From: Ramlibacter sp.
GTDB taxonomy: Bacteria > Pseudomonadota > Gammaproteobacteria > Burkholderiales > Burkholderiaceae_C
Direction: 5' to 3'
Assembly (NCBI RefSeq): GCF_028291745.1
Contig: NZ_JAQGNQ010000101.1
Span: 1-64,000 of the forward strand
Length of the DNA: 64,000 bases
Below the pieces are notes generated by a model that had not been told where the DNA came from, did not search any database, and was given only the letters and a program-made list of their open reading frames with translations. Positions within the stretch are counted from its first letter, which is position 1. Every line of letters starts with the position of its first letter. Position numbers and translations under genes: made by a program. Below are positions 26,602 through 37,000 of this stretch, in pieces.

Positions 26602-28058
26602 AGCGCCGCCCATGCGAGGATCGCCGCCATCGCCACCAGCAACAGCGATGCGCGATCGCGCGCCACGAACACGATGGGGTCGTCGTGCATCGCGCCGCGG
26701 CCGGCGACGAGCCACAGGCGGCCGAGGCCGACGATGATCAGCGGTGACAGGCCCCACAGGAATTCGGGATGGGCATAGCGCATGCGCCCCGCCTCGCTGT
26801 CCACATAGAGCGCCATCACCAGCGACGCCAGCAGGCCGGCGCCGCAGCCCAGCGCCATCACGACCGGCATGTCCTCGACCCGGTAGGCGCGGCCGGACAG
26901 CGCGGTGCGCTGCTCCTGCCGCATCGCGCTCAGTTCGGCGAAGCGCTTGACCAGCGCGAGCGAGAGGAAGCCATAGGCGCACAGCGACAGCAGCCAGGAG
27001 GACAGGGGCAGCGACGAGGCCACGGCCCCGCCGACCACCCGCACCGAATACAGGCCGGCCAGCGCCACCACGTCGAGAAAGAGCTTCTGCTTCAGCCACA
27101 GCGAATAGAGGGTCGTCAGCGCCGCGTACGACAGCAGCACCAGGGCGAAGCCCTGGCCCAGCGAGAGCGCCAGAGCAAGCCCGGCCGCCATCAGCAGCGG
27201 CGAGGCCAGCAGGGCCTGGGTCACGGGCAGCCGGCCGGCCGCAAACGCGCGCAGGCGCTTGCGCGGATGCGCCCGGTCGGCGTCGAGGTCGACGACGTCG
27301 TTGAACACGTAGACCGCCGAGGCGGCGAGGCCGAAACTCACCAGCGCGCCCAGCGTGCGCAGCAGCGAATCCGGGTCGTCGAGCGTGTGCGCTGCCAGCG
27401 GCGCCACGAAGACCAGCAGATTCTTGACCCACTGGTACAGGCGCAGCGCCCGGAGCCACAGCAACAGGCGCTGCCAGGGCGTCGGGGCCGGATCGAACTG
27501 CGCCAGCACGGGCGCCAGCCGTGCAGCCGCGCGCGCCACTCGCGCGCTGGCGCCGACCACCACGATGCCGCCGCTCGCGCTCCAGACCGGCAGGTCGGCA
27601 TGGTCGTTGCCCGCATAGTCGAAGCCGTGCTCCCCGAAGGCGGCGCTCAGCGCCCGCGCCTTCGCCCTGGCCGAAAGATTCACGTCGCCGGTGGCGAACA
27701 CGCCGGCGAACAGGCCCAGGTGCGCCGCCACCGCGTCGGCGATCGAGCGGTGCGCCGCAGTGGCGAGGTACAGCGGTCGGTGGCCGGCCTGCACCCGCAG
27801 CCACGCGAGGAAGTCCTGCCGATACGGCAGCCGGGCCGCATCGAGCGGCTGGCGCGCGGCGATCTCGCGCTTCAGCCGCGCCTTGCCTCCGAGCAGCCAC
27901 CACAGCGTCGCCAGCAGCAGCCAGGGCGCGCGCTTGAGCAGCGCAATCGCGCCTTCGACCAGCGTATCGCCGCACACGAGCGTGCCGTCCAGGTCGACGC
28001 AGAGCGGCGTGGTGCGCAGTGCCAGGTCGGCCGGTGCGAGTCCCTGCGCCCTATCCAT
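26598..28058 (-). CDS. HAD-domain/UbiA prenyltransferase fusion (decaprenyl-phosphate phosphoribosyltransferase-like)
   Basis: N-terminal HAD motif LCVDLDGTLVCGDTL; C-terminal LRLYQWVKNLLVFVAPLAAHTL...VFNDVVDLDADRAHPRKRLRAFAAGRL. Confidence 0.88.
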   Translation of the reverse strand: MDRAQGLAPADLALRTTPLCVDLDGTLVCGDTLVEGAIALLKRAPWLLLATLWWLLGGKARLKREIAARQPLDAARLPYRQDFLAWLRVQAGHRPLYLATAAHRSIADAVAAHLGLFAGVFATGDVNLSARAKARALSAAFGEHGFDYAGNDHADLPVWSASGGIVVVGASARVARAAARLAPVLAQFDPAPTPWQRLLLWLRALRLYQWVKNLLVFVAPLAAHTLDDPDSLLRTLGALVSFGLAASAVYVFNDVVDLDADRAHPRKRLRAFAAGRLPVTQALLASPLLMAAGLALALSLGQGFALVLLSYAALTTLYSLWLKQKLFLDVVALAGLYSVRVVGGAVASSLPLSSWLLSLCAYGFLSLALVKRFAELSAMRQEQRTALSGRAYRVEDMPVVMALGCGAGLLASLVMALYVDSEAGRMRYAHPEFLWGLSPLIIVGLGRLWLVAGRGAMHDDPIVFVARDRASLLLVAMAAILAWAAL

Positions 28059-29046
28059 GACGCACCCTTCCGGCCACGGCCAGGCCACCCGCGCCCAGCA
28101 GCAGGCCGAACCAGAAGGTGACGGCGCGCAAGCACAATGCCGCGGCCAGGGCACTGGCCGTTGGCACGTCATGGCTGCCCAGCATCACGACCAGCGCGAT
28201 CTCCATCGCGCCGATCCCGCCGGGAATGAAGCTCGCTGCACCGGCCAGCGTCGCCGAGGCGAAGATCGAAGCGGCGACCCAGGGGCTGAGGCCGGGCGCC
28301 ACCTGGGCCACCATGCCGGCAAAGGTCGCGGCCTGCAGGCCGTAGGCCAGCAGCGACAGCACGATCGAGGGCAGTGCGATCGCCGGACGCCACAGCCGCG
28401 GGAAGTCGCCGCCGGCCCGGGACAACCAGTCGGCCACGCGCTGCAGTCGCTGCCGCCGCGCGAGCAGGGCGATCAGGCGCGGCCACAACGGGCTGCGCGC
28501 CAGCAGGCTCAGTGCAATGGGAGCAAGCGCCACGGCCAGCAGCAGCCAACCCCAGCGCAGGACCGCCGGGTCGCGCCAGCCGAGGTAGCCCGCCGTGGCG
28601 AACAGCGCGATAAGCACCACGGCATGCACGTCCGAGATCCGGTCGACCACGAAGGCCGCGAGGCTGGTGCCCACCGCCACGCCGTGCCGGACCAGGAACG
28701 CGCTGCGCACCGTCTCGCCGAGCTTGCCCGGCGTGAGGCTCAGGCCGATGCCGGCCAGGTAGATCGCACTGCCGGCCAGTGCTGGCACCACCGCCCCGGT
28801 GGCGCGCAGCACGAAGTGCCAGCGCAAGGCCCGCAGCGCGAAGTTGAGGGTGGTGAGCGCCGCACCCAGCAGCATCCAGCGCGCGCCGATGCGGCGGGCC
28901 GAGGCCAGCGTGTCCTGCCCGCCGACCGCCCATGCGATGGCCAGGTAGACGCCAACCACCAGCAGCAGCCACAGCGCCAGGCGGGCGCCGCGCGGCGCGC
29001 CGGTGGCGGCGAGCGGCTGGTTGCGGGGCGGGGCGGCAGCGGTCAT
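28051..29046 (-). CDS. lysylphosphatidylglycerol synthase TM-region/UPF0104 flippase-like membrane protein
   Basis: RALRWHFVLRATGAVVPALAGSAIYLAGIGLSLTPGKLGETVRSAFLVRHGVAVGTSLAAFVVDRISD...ASFIPGGIGAMEIALVVML. Confidence 0.85.
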   Translation of the reverse strand: MTAAAPPRNQPLAATGAPRGARLALWLLLVVGVYLAIAWAVGGQDTLASARRIGARWMLLGAALTTLNFALRALRWHFVLRATGAVVPALAGSAIYLAGIGLSLTPGKLGETVRSAFLVRHGVAVGTSLAAFVVDRISDVHAVVLIALFATAGYLGWRDPAVLRWGWLLLAVALAPIALSLLARSPLWPRLIALLARRQRLQRVADWLSRAGGDFPRLWRPAIALPSIVLSLLAYGLQAATFAGMVAQVAPGLSPWVAASIFASATLAGAASFIPGGIGAMEIALVVMLGSHDVPTASALAAALCLRAVTFWFGLLLGAGGLAVAGRVRHG

Positions 29047-29047
29047 T

Positions 29048-29446
29048 TCAGGAACGGAAGGTGGCGTGGCGGTGGCCAAGGAAACTGGTGAAGACGGGCA
29101 CGGCCACGCCCGCGAGGTGGGCCAGGGCTTCGGCGCGATCTGCATCCACGAGCGAGAGCAGCCAACGCGCGAGCAGCAGGCTGACCAGCAAGGTTTGCAG
29201 CAGCGCCAGGGCATTCACGGCCAGGAAGCGCGCGATTTGCGGCGCCATCGGCTGGCCGCCGGCGAAGAACACATAGCGCCGCATCAGCGCGAACGCCACG
29301 ATCATGCCCACTGCATAAGCGCAGGCGATGGCCGCCGGATAAGGCAGCCAGGCACTGAAGACGAAGCGCGAGCCGTAGTTGGCCGCGGCCGCGACCCCGC
29401 CAGCCAGCAGGAAACGAAAGAACTGGGCACCGGGCATGGCCATCAT
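29048..29446 (-). CDS. GtrA family protein
   Basis: QFFRFLLAGGVAAAANYGSRFVFSAWLPYPAAIACAYAVGMIVAFALMRRYVFFAG; four-TM GtrA pattern. Confidence 0.85.
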   Translation of the reverse strand: MMAMPGAQFFRFLLAGGVAAAANYGSRFVFSAWLPYPAAIACAYAVGMIVAFALMRRYVFFAGGQPMAPQIARFLAVNALALLQTLLVSLLLARWLLSLVDADRAEALAHLAGVAVPVFTSFLGHRHATFRS

Positions 29447-30768
29447 TCCTGCAGTGTCCGCGCAGCGCGCGCCAGGCCGGCGAGTTGCTGGCCGAGGCGC
29501 ATGCTTTCGTTGATCGACCGGTCCTCCGGGTAGTAGTGCGAAGTGTCGGCCAGGAACAGGCCAGGCAGCGCGCTGCGCATCGGCGGCAGCGCCTCGTGGA
29601 AGCCGGGCGAGCAGACCGTCTGCGCGAACTCGTAGCGGGAAGCCATGCTGTCCACCACCTCGGAGGGATCCCAGTCGGGGCGCATCACCTGCATCGCGGC
29701 GATGGTCTCCTGCACGAACTCGGGGAAGGGACGCTGGTACTTGGGATGACCCTGCGGCATGTAGAAGGGCGCGTAGACGATGGTCGCGCCCAGCGGATTG
29801 AGGTTGCTGTACTCGATCAGGCCCGGGATCTCGATGCGGGGGTCGTTGATGTTGGTCCAGAAGTTGCGCGTGAACGGGCGCTTCAGTTTCAGCAGCACGC
29901 AGACGACACCGACGTTGCGGATCGCCTCGATCTGCTGCCGCTCGCGCGCGGGCAGGGCCGGCACCAGCCGCGCGACGTAAGGCAGCGGAATGGTGGAGAC
30001 CACCTGGTCGAAGGGCTGCAGCTCGCCGGCCACGCGCACGCCGCTGACGCGCTCCCGGCCCTGCGCATCCGGAGTCGAGACGATCTCCTGCACCGCTGCA
30101 GCCAGTGCGATGCGGCCACCGAGTTCGCCGATGCGCCGGGCCACTGCGGCGATCAGGACCTCGGAGCCGCCCTCGAGGTAGCCCAGGCGCTCCTGGAAAA
30201 TGCTCTTGCGCGAGCGCGCCACCCGCTGGATGCGCGTGCCCAGCCAGGCCGCCGAGAGGCTGTCCTGGTGTTCGTAGAACTTGTAGTGAAAGAGCGGCTT
30301 CCACATCACATCGTAGGCGTGCTGGCCGATCGAGCGCTGCAGCCATTCGGTGGCGGAAAAGGCGTCGTAGGGGCGCCAGTCGCGCACGCCCTTGGCGCGC
30401 ATGACGTGCAGCGCGTAGCGCGCCTTCTCGACCAGGTTCAGGCCGGGGAAACGCAGCAGCGCGAGTGGGTGGCCCCAGTCGTACAGCTGGCCGCGAAAGT
30501 AGAAGCCCATGTGGGTGTCGACCCACTTCAGCCGGTCCGCCAGGCCGAAGTCGCGCAGCCAGGCAAAGGTGGTCTCGTCCGGGCCGCACACGAAATGGTA
30601 GTAGCGCTCGATCTGCACGCCGCCGAAATCGACGGCCGCCGTCATGCCGCCGATGCGCGCATCGCGCTCGAACACGGTGACGCTGTCGCCGGAGCGCGCC
30701 AGCTCGTAGGCGACCGCCAGGCCCATGGGCCCGGCGCCGATCACGGCGACTTTGCGCGGGCTGCTCAT
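29443..30768 (-). CDS. NAD(P)/FAD-dependent oxidoreductase (UGM/protoporphyrinogen-oxidase-like)
   Basis: KVAVIGAGPMGLAVAYELARSGDSVTVFERDARIGGMTAAVDFGGVQIERYYHFVCGPDE. Confidence 0.87.
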   Translation of the reverse strand: MSSPRKVAVIGAGPMGLAVAYELARSGDSVTVFERDARIGGMTAAVDFGGVQIERYYHFVCGPDETTFAWLRDFGLADRLKWVDTHMGFYFRGQLYDWGHPLALLRFPGLNLVEKARYALHVMRAKGVRDWRPYDAFSATEWLQRSIGQHAYDVMWKPLFHYKFYEHQDSLSAAWLGTRIQRVARSRKSIFQERLGYLEGGSEVLIAAVARRIGELGGRIALAAAVQEIVSTPDAQGRERVSGVRVAGELQPFDQVVSTIPLPYVARLVPALPARERQQIEAIRNVGVVCVLLKLKRPFTRNFWTNINDPRIEIPGLIEYSNLNPLGATIVYAPFYMPQGHPKYQRPFPEFVQETIAAMQVMRPDWDPSEVVDSMASRYEFAQTVCSPGFHEALPPMRSALPGLFLADTSHYYPEDRSINESMRLGQQLAGLARAARTLQE

Positions 30769-31703
30769 GTCCGCTCCACCGCGTACTGCGCGTACACGGG
30801 ATCGGTGAAGGTCTCGCGCAGGCCCGCCGCCACCGGCGTCGGCTCGAAGCCGAAGGTGCTGCGCATGTCAACCCCGCGGAAGTCGTCGCCCGCGGTCAAG
30901 GCCTTCAGCTGCGCCGCGGTGAAGGGCGGCTGGCGGGTGAACAGACCGTAGGCGCGCAGCAGCGCCGCGAACACCGGCCGCGGCAGGTGCACGATCGGCG
31001 TGCGCAGGCCCTTCACGTGGCGGATGGTGCGGATGATGTCGACGTAGTCGATGCGGTCCTGGCCCACCAGGTCGTACACCGCGCCGCGCGGGCGCTCGCG
31101 CAGGCACCATTCGATCGCGCGGCAGAAGTCGCGGTTGTACAGCGGCTGGCGCATGTAGCGGCCGTGGCCCGGGATGGGGAACACGGGCACGCGCTCCATG
31201 AAGCGCGCCAGCCAGCCGAAGTGCTTGGGGTCGAACCAGCCGTACATCAGCGTGGGCCGCAGGATGCAGCCGGCCACGCCACTGGCGACGAAGTCCGCCT
31301 CCTGCTGGCGCTTGGTGCGCGTGTAGTCGTCGTCGGCCAGCGAATTCACCACCGAGGAACTGACGTGCACGACCCACGGCACGCCGTACCGCTGCACCGC
31401 ATCGAGCACGCGCTGCGTGGCCGTCACGTTGTTGCGCACGAAGGCCTGCGGCTCGAGGCCGCCGATCTGCGCATGCAGCATCACGACCGCGCTGGCACCC
31501 GCGAACTCCTGCTGCCAGTCGCCCGCTTCCGCCAGGTCCGCCAGCACCGTGCGCACGTCCGGATGCAGCCGTGCCAGCAGTGCGAGGTTGTTCTTCTGCT
31601 TGTCGATGGCCACCAGCTCGCGGTAACCCAGCTCGCGCAGCAGGATCGTGAGGTTCTGGCCGACCAGGCCGGCCGCGCCCGTGAGGATCACCTTGCCTTG
31701 CAT
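30765..31703 (-). CDS. NAD-dependent epimerase/dehydratase
   Basis: KVILTGAAGLVGQNLTILLRELGYRELVAIDKQ...VVHVSSSVVNSLADDDYTRTKRQQEADFVASG. Confidence 0.88.
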   Translation of the reverse strand: MQGKVILTGAAGLVGQNLTILLRELGYRELVAIDKQKNNLALLARLHPDVRTVLADLAEAGDWQQEFAGASAVVMLHAQIGGLEPQAFVRNNVTATQRVLDAVQRYGVPWVVHVSSSVVNSLADDDYTRTKRQQEADFVASGVAGCILRPTLMYGWFDPKHFGWLARFMERVPVFPIPGHGRYMRQPLYNRDFCRAIEWCLRERPRGAVYDLVGQDRIDYVDIIRTIRHVKGLRTPIVHLPRPVFAALLRAYGLFTRQPPFTAAQLKALTAGDDFRGVDMRSTFGFEPTPVAAGLRETFTDPVYAQYAVERT

Positions 31704-34033
31704 CACTGCGCTCCGCTCAGCACGCCGGGCACGTCGATGCGCGGGCAGGTCTTGATGTGCCCCTGGTCCTCGTAGCCGAGGGTGAGGTGGAAGGCGCCGC
31801 GCAGGGCCGCCACGCTGCCGCTGGCCTCGAAGCCCGAGCCTGCCAGCGCCGGATTGCCGAAATGCCCGGCGACATCGGGGCGTTGCGTGCGCTGCGCCGG
31901 GATCAGGAAGTGCCGGCCCGCCGCATCGGTCAGCACGAGGAAGACCTGAGCCGGCGACTGGCCCTGCGCCGTCGCCAGCCAGCCGTGCGCCATGATCATG
32001 CGGCCGGCGGAGAAGGGCTGGTCGGCGCCCACGCCATTGAGGATGTCCATGCTGGCCATGCAGCCGGGGGCCGGCTGCACCACGCCCTCGGCGGCCGCGC
32101 GCGCGGGTTCCTGCTGCGCGTACAGGCGCAGCGCGGTCGGATCGGGCGGCAGCCGCAGCCCGCGAAATTCGATGGTGTAGCTGGCGTTCCACATCGACGG
32201 GTTGCGCGCGGTGACGGCCAGCGACCGCACGCCCTTGTAATTCAGTTGCTCCGGACCGGCATAGAGTAATCCGAAGTCGGCTGCGTTCTCCACCAGCGGG
32301 GACAGCAGCAGGCCCGCGCGCGCCATGCCGGCAATCAGCCGATATTTGCGTCGCGTGCCGTCCGCCATTTGCAGCTGCACGTCCAGCTGGGAAGGCTTGT
32401 AGAAGAGGCCCGAAACGGCGCCAAGCGTGCTTGGACGCAGGTCGAAGCGCACGAAAGCGGCGCAATCCCCGGCAGGCAGGTTCACGGTCTCGCCCAGCGC
32501 ATGCCGCAAACGCTGCGTGCCGCAGTCGGCCAGCGTGCGCGGCGCCGCGCGCTTGCGCAGCAGCAGGGCGTCGCCCTTCAGGTCCGCGGGCTCGTAGCGC
32601 GCCAGCAGCTCGGGCCAGCTCGGGCCGTCTTCCAGGGGCGGCAGGCGGCCGTCGATGGCCTCCACCCGGAATACCACCTGGTCGGGCGCCCGCGGGCCTG
32701 CCAGGTGCTGGCGATCGCGTTCGGCCAGGTCGGGCGTGTAGGCCGAATAGCTCTGGAGCACCGGCCGCGGGCTCCACTGGTTGCCGGGGGCGATCACTTC
32801 GATCTGCTGGTGCGAATAGACGTCGGTGCTGCCCGCCAGCCGGCCGAAGGCGGAGCGCGCGGCCAGGCGCTGCAGCGTGGCCTGGTAGTCGGCGGCCAGG
32901 CTGTCGGGGGCGGTCATGCGCCGGTGCAGGCCCTGCCAGGCCTCAGCGTAGGTGCGCCACGCCTGCGCCGCAAAGCGGGCGGGGGTGGTGTCGAAGTAAC
33001 GGTGGTCGATCTCACCCGAGGCCAGCAGCACCAGCGCGAGGGTCACGGTGTTGCCGACGCGGTGCACGGGCCAGGGCAGGATGCAGCACGCCAGCAGCAG
33101 GAACAGGCCGGCCATGCCGGCATGCGCATCGTGCCGCACGAAGCCGGACTTGAATGCGAGGAACAGGCCGGCCGCGAACATCAGCAGCAGGAGTGCGCGT
33201 TCGGCGCGGGGGGCGTCGCGCCGGGCCAGGGTCCACACCATCGCACCGGCGGCGAGCAGGAACAGGAGGATCTCCACGGGCTTGCCGGTGGAACTCATGG
33301 CCTCGGTGTAGCCGGCCACGATCGGCAGCATCGCGGCCAGGTAATCGCGCAAGCCGCTCCAGGGCTGGGCGGCCAGGTGCCAGGCGATCGCCCCGCCCAC
33401 CACCGGCCCGAGCACGACGGCCAGCGCCGCCCACCATTGACGACGCACGCCGCACAGCGCGCAGGCCAGCGCAGCGATCAAGGCGGCGGGCGCCAGCATC
33501 GACCCCTTGACCAGCGGCAGCAGTCCCAGCGGCGCGAACAGCAGGAACAACGTGACGGCGATGGCGCCCTGGCCTTCCGGTGCAGCGCCCTCGTCGCTGC
33601 GACCCAGCTGCTCGCACAAGGCGCCCGCCGCGACCATGTAGAACATGTACAGCGCGTCCCGCGAATACATCAGGCCGGACAGGATCAGCAGCAGTGCCAC
33701 CCGCGCGCGCCAGCCTCTGCGCAGCAGCAGCGACAGCACTGCGGCCAGTGCGACGGCAAGCACGACCGAGGCCCACACCATCCGCGCATCGGTGGCCGGA
33801 TGGAACATGTGCGAGTACACGGCCGCATAGGGGCCGAAGGTGAAGACCAGGTCGCGACCGAACACCAGGCCCTGTGCTACCGCCTGGTTCATGGCCAGTT
33901 CCCAGGACAGGTCCAGGCCCTCGCCCGGCATGCCGGGCAAGAAGGGAACCAGCGCGCAAAGCGAGGCCAGCAGGAAGGCAAGCGCCCAGGGGAGCGAGAC
34001 CCGCAGGCGACGCGGGGACAGCCGTTCGCTCAT
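31703..34033 (-). CDS. Large polytopic membrane protein with a periplasmic C-terminal region (GT-C-like candidate)
   Basis: 776 aa; many hydrophobic segments (PWALAFLLASLCALVPFLPG..., ALLLLMFAAGLFLAF...) then a ~350-aa soluble region. Confidence 0.7.
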   Translation of the reverse strand: MSERLSPRRLRVSLPWALAFLLASLCALVPFLPGMPGEGLDLSWELAMNQAVAQGLVFGRDLVFTFGPYAAVYSHMFHPATDARMVWASVVLAVALAAVLSLLLRRGWRARVALLLILSGLMYSRDALYMFYMVAAGALCEQLGRSDEGAAPEGQGAIAVTLFLLFAPLGLLPLVKGSMLAPAALIAALACALCGVRRQWWAALAVVLGPVVGGAIAWHLAAQPWSGLRDYLAAMLPIVAGYTEAMSSTGKPVEILLFLLAAGAMVWTLARRDAPRAERALLLLMFAAGLFLAFKSGFVRHDAHAGMAGLFLLLACCILPWPVHRVGNTVTLALVLLASGEIDHRYFDTTPARFAAQAWRTYAEAWQGLHRRMTAPDSLAADYQATLQRLAARSAFGRLAGSTDVYSHQQIEVIAPGNQWSPRPVLQSYSAYTPDLAERDRQHLAGPRAPDQVVFRVEAIDGRLPPLEDGPSWPELLARYEPADLKGDALLLRKRAAPRTLADCGTQRLRHALGETVNLPAGDCAAFVRFDLRPSTLGAVSGLFYKPSQLDVQLQMADGTRRKYRLIAGMARAGLLLSPLVENAADFGLLYAGPEQLNYKGVRSLAVTARNPSMWNASYTIEFRGLRLPPDPTALRLYAQQEPARAAAEGVVQPAPGCMASMDILNGVGADQPFSAGRMIMAHGWLATAQGQSPAQVFLVLTDAAGRHFLIPAQRTQRPDVAGHFGNPALAGSGFEASGSVAALRGAFHLTLGYEDQGHIKTCPRIDVPGVLSGAQ

Positions 34034-34037
34034 GGCC

Positions 34038-37000
34038 TCACCCGTTCTGCGGCGCCATCTGCGCGGGCGGCTCGCTGGCTGCAGCCACGGATGTAGTGAG
34101 CGCCGGCGGCAGCCGCGGGGGCCAGGCGAAGCTGAAGTCCTCGAACGAGAGCGTGAGGTTCGGGCTGTAGGCCGGGTCGTTCCGCAGCTGCTCGCCCCAG
34201 CGCTCGTTCATCGTCTGCACCTCGTGGGCGAAGCGGGCCTGCTTTTGCGGCGTGTCGTCCAGGCCGCGCGTGGCCGACTCGTGGTGATACAGCTCCGCGA
34301 ACGGCGTCCACACGTTGCGCAAGCCGGCGGCGCGCACGCGCAGGCAGAAGTCGACGTCGTTGAAGGCAACGGCCAGTTGCTCTTCGTCGAGCCCGCCGAC
34401 CTGCTGGTAGATGGCCTTGCGCACCACCAGGCAGGCGGCAGTCACCGCCGAAAAGGATTGCAGCGAGCACGCCCGCCCGAAGTAGCCATAGGCCTTGCGC
34501 GGCAGGTTCTTGTGCGCGTGGCCGGCAATGCCGCCCACGCCCAGCACCACGCCCGCATGCTGCAGCGTGCCGTTGGGATAGAGCAGGCGCGCGCCCACGA
34601 CACCCACATCGGGTTGCACTGCCAGCGCCACCATCTCGGACAGCCAGTCGGGCGAGATCACTTCCAGGTCGTTGTTCAACAGGCCCACCAGCTCGCCGCC
34701 GGCCAGCTGCACGGCCGCATTGTTCAAGGCCGAATAGTTGAACGGACGGTCGTCGCGCAGCACGCGCACCTTGGCTTGCGAGCGCAACTTTTCCAGGTAC
34801 TTCAGGGTGGCCGGATCGTCGGAGCCGTTGTCCACCACGATGATCTCGTAGTGCGCGTAGGCCGTCTTGCGCAGGATGCTCTCGACGCACCGCCGCAGCA
34901 GGCGCACGCCGTTGCGGGTCGGGATCACCAGGCTCACCAGCGGCGGCTGCGCCGGCAGGGCGTACTGCACGCGCAAGCCGGATGGCAGCTGGCTCACGGT
35001 GGCGTCCACCCCGCGCCGTTGCAGGTGCTGCTGCAGCGCGCGCAAGCCGGCCGCAGCGGCATAGGGCTTGGCCGCGGGCGACTGCGCCGTGCTCTCGCCG
35101 TGCATGCGCCAGTGGTACAGGATGCGCGGAATGTGGTGCACCTGGTCGGGCGCGATGTGCTCGACGCAGCGCAACGCCAGGTCGTAGTCCTGCGCGCCTT
35201 CGAGTCCGACCGTGAAGCCGCCCACCTGCCGCACCAGGTCCGCGTGGTACACGCCCAGGTGCGTGACCAGGTTGTGCGTGTAGAACAGGTCGAGGTTCCA
35301 GTCGCACTTGAAGTAGGGCGTGACGCGCTGGCCCTCGGCGCTGACCTTGTCCTCGTCGGAGTAGATCAGCCGCGCACGCGGGTTTCGGGCGATGGCATCG
35401 GCCACCCAGAACAGGGTGCCTTCCGCCAGCAGGTCGTCGTGGTCGAGCAGCGCGATCCATTCGCCGCTGGCGATCTCCAGTGCCGCATTCGAGGCCACCG
35501 AGATGTGGCCGTTGCGCTCCAGCAGGCGCAGCTTGATTCGCGGGTCGGCCGCTGCTTCGCGCTGCAGGATCTCGCGCACTTCGGGCCGGGTCGAGGCATC
35601 GTCGGCGATGCACAGCTCCCAGTGCTCGTACACCTGCGCCCGCACCGAGGCGATCGCCTCCCGCAGCCAGCCCGGCTGCGAGTTGTACGTCGGCATCACG
35701 ATGGAGATGAGGGGCCGCACGGGCAGCGCCGCGGCCTGTGCCCGCAGGCGGGCGCGGCTCTCGGGCGTCGGCTGGTCGTAGCGCCGCACCCACTCCTGGT
35801 AGTCGTTGCGGTCGGGCGGCGTCTCGGGGTCGAGGCGGGCCGTGGCCGTGCGATGGGGCGCATAGAGCCAGGCAGTGCGGCGGCGCACGCCGCCCCAGCC
35901 TTCGTTGGCCGCAATGCGCCAGGCTGCGGCGGCAAAGCCCCGGGCGCCCCCCTTTTGCCGCACCAGGGTCTGCACGCGCCTGGCCATGCCCATGGCCTGC
36001 CGGGCGCGGACCGACGCAACCCGCAGCAGGCGGGGAGTGCCGCTGGCGACGCTTTCGTCGACACGGCCAAGCGCCTGCGCGTACTGCTCGGCGACGTGCT
36101 CCAGCCGCAGCACGGCCGCGTCGCGTTCGCGCAGCGTGGCGTGCAGCGACTGCGCCTCGCGTTCGAGTTCCTCGTTGCGTTCGCGCACGGCCCGCAGCTC
36201 GCGGGCAGTGGCGCCGGATTGCAGCGCCTCGAGACGACGCTGGGCCTGTGCGCAGAGCTGCTGGTGCGCCTGCAGCAGGGCGCGCGCATCCATCGCCAAC
36301 GGCAACGCCGGTGCGGCGGCGAGCTGCCCCAATCGTTGCGCCAGCAAGGATGCCGGTGGGGTCTCCTGCGTGGCGGATCCCCAGAGGCGTTGCGCGGCCT
36401 GCGGGTCGAAGCCGCGCACCGCTTGCTCGTACACGGCCAGCAGCTTGGCGGCTTGCGCCTGCGGATCGAAGGCCGATTGCGCGAAGCGGCGGGCGCCCTC
36501 ACCCAGCCTGCGTGCGAGCGCCGGATCGGCGAAGACCTGGCTGCATTTGCGCGCGATTTCCTCGGCCGTGCCCGTGTGCGTCAGCAGCACGTTCTCGCCG
36601 TCGGCCAGCAGGTGGGCGACGTTGGCATCGGGCAGCACCACCGGCTTGCCCATGGCCAGAAACTCGGGGAGCTTGCCCGGCAGCCGCAGGTCTTCGAAGG
36701 GATCGAGCTTGCCGGGTTGCACCAGCACGTCGGCCAGGGCCAGCAGGTCGGGCAAATCGGCACGGGGCAGCACGCCCAGGTCGGACACGGCCTCGCGCGC
36801 CTCGGGCGGCAGGTCGGGGAGGAAGTCCAGCGGGAACGGCCCGCTGCGCAGCAGCCGGCAGCGCTGGCCCTGCGCATTGAGCAGGCCCACCGCGCGGCAG
36901 AGCGTCTCGATGCCGGCGCGCGTATGGTCGTTCAGGCCACCGGGATAGACGATCACGCGCTCACGCGCGCCCACGCCGTACTGCCGGCGCAGGGCCGGGG

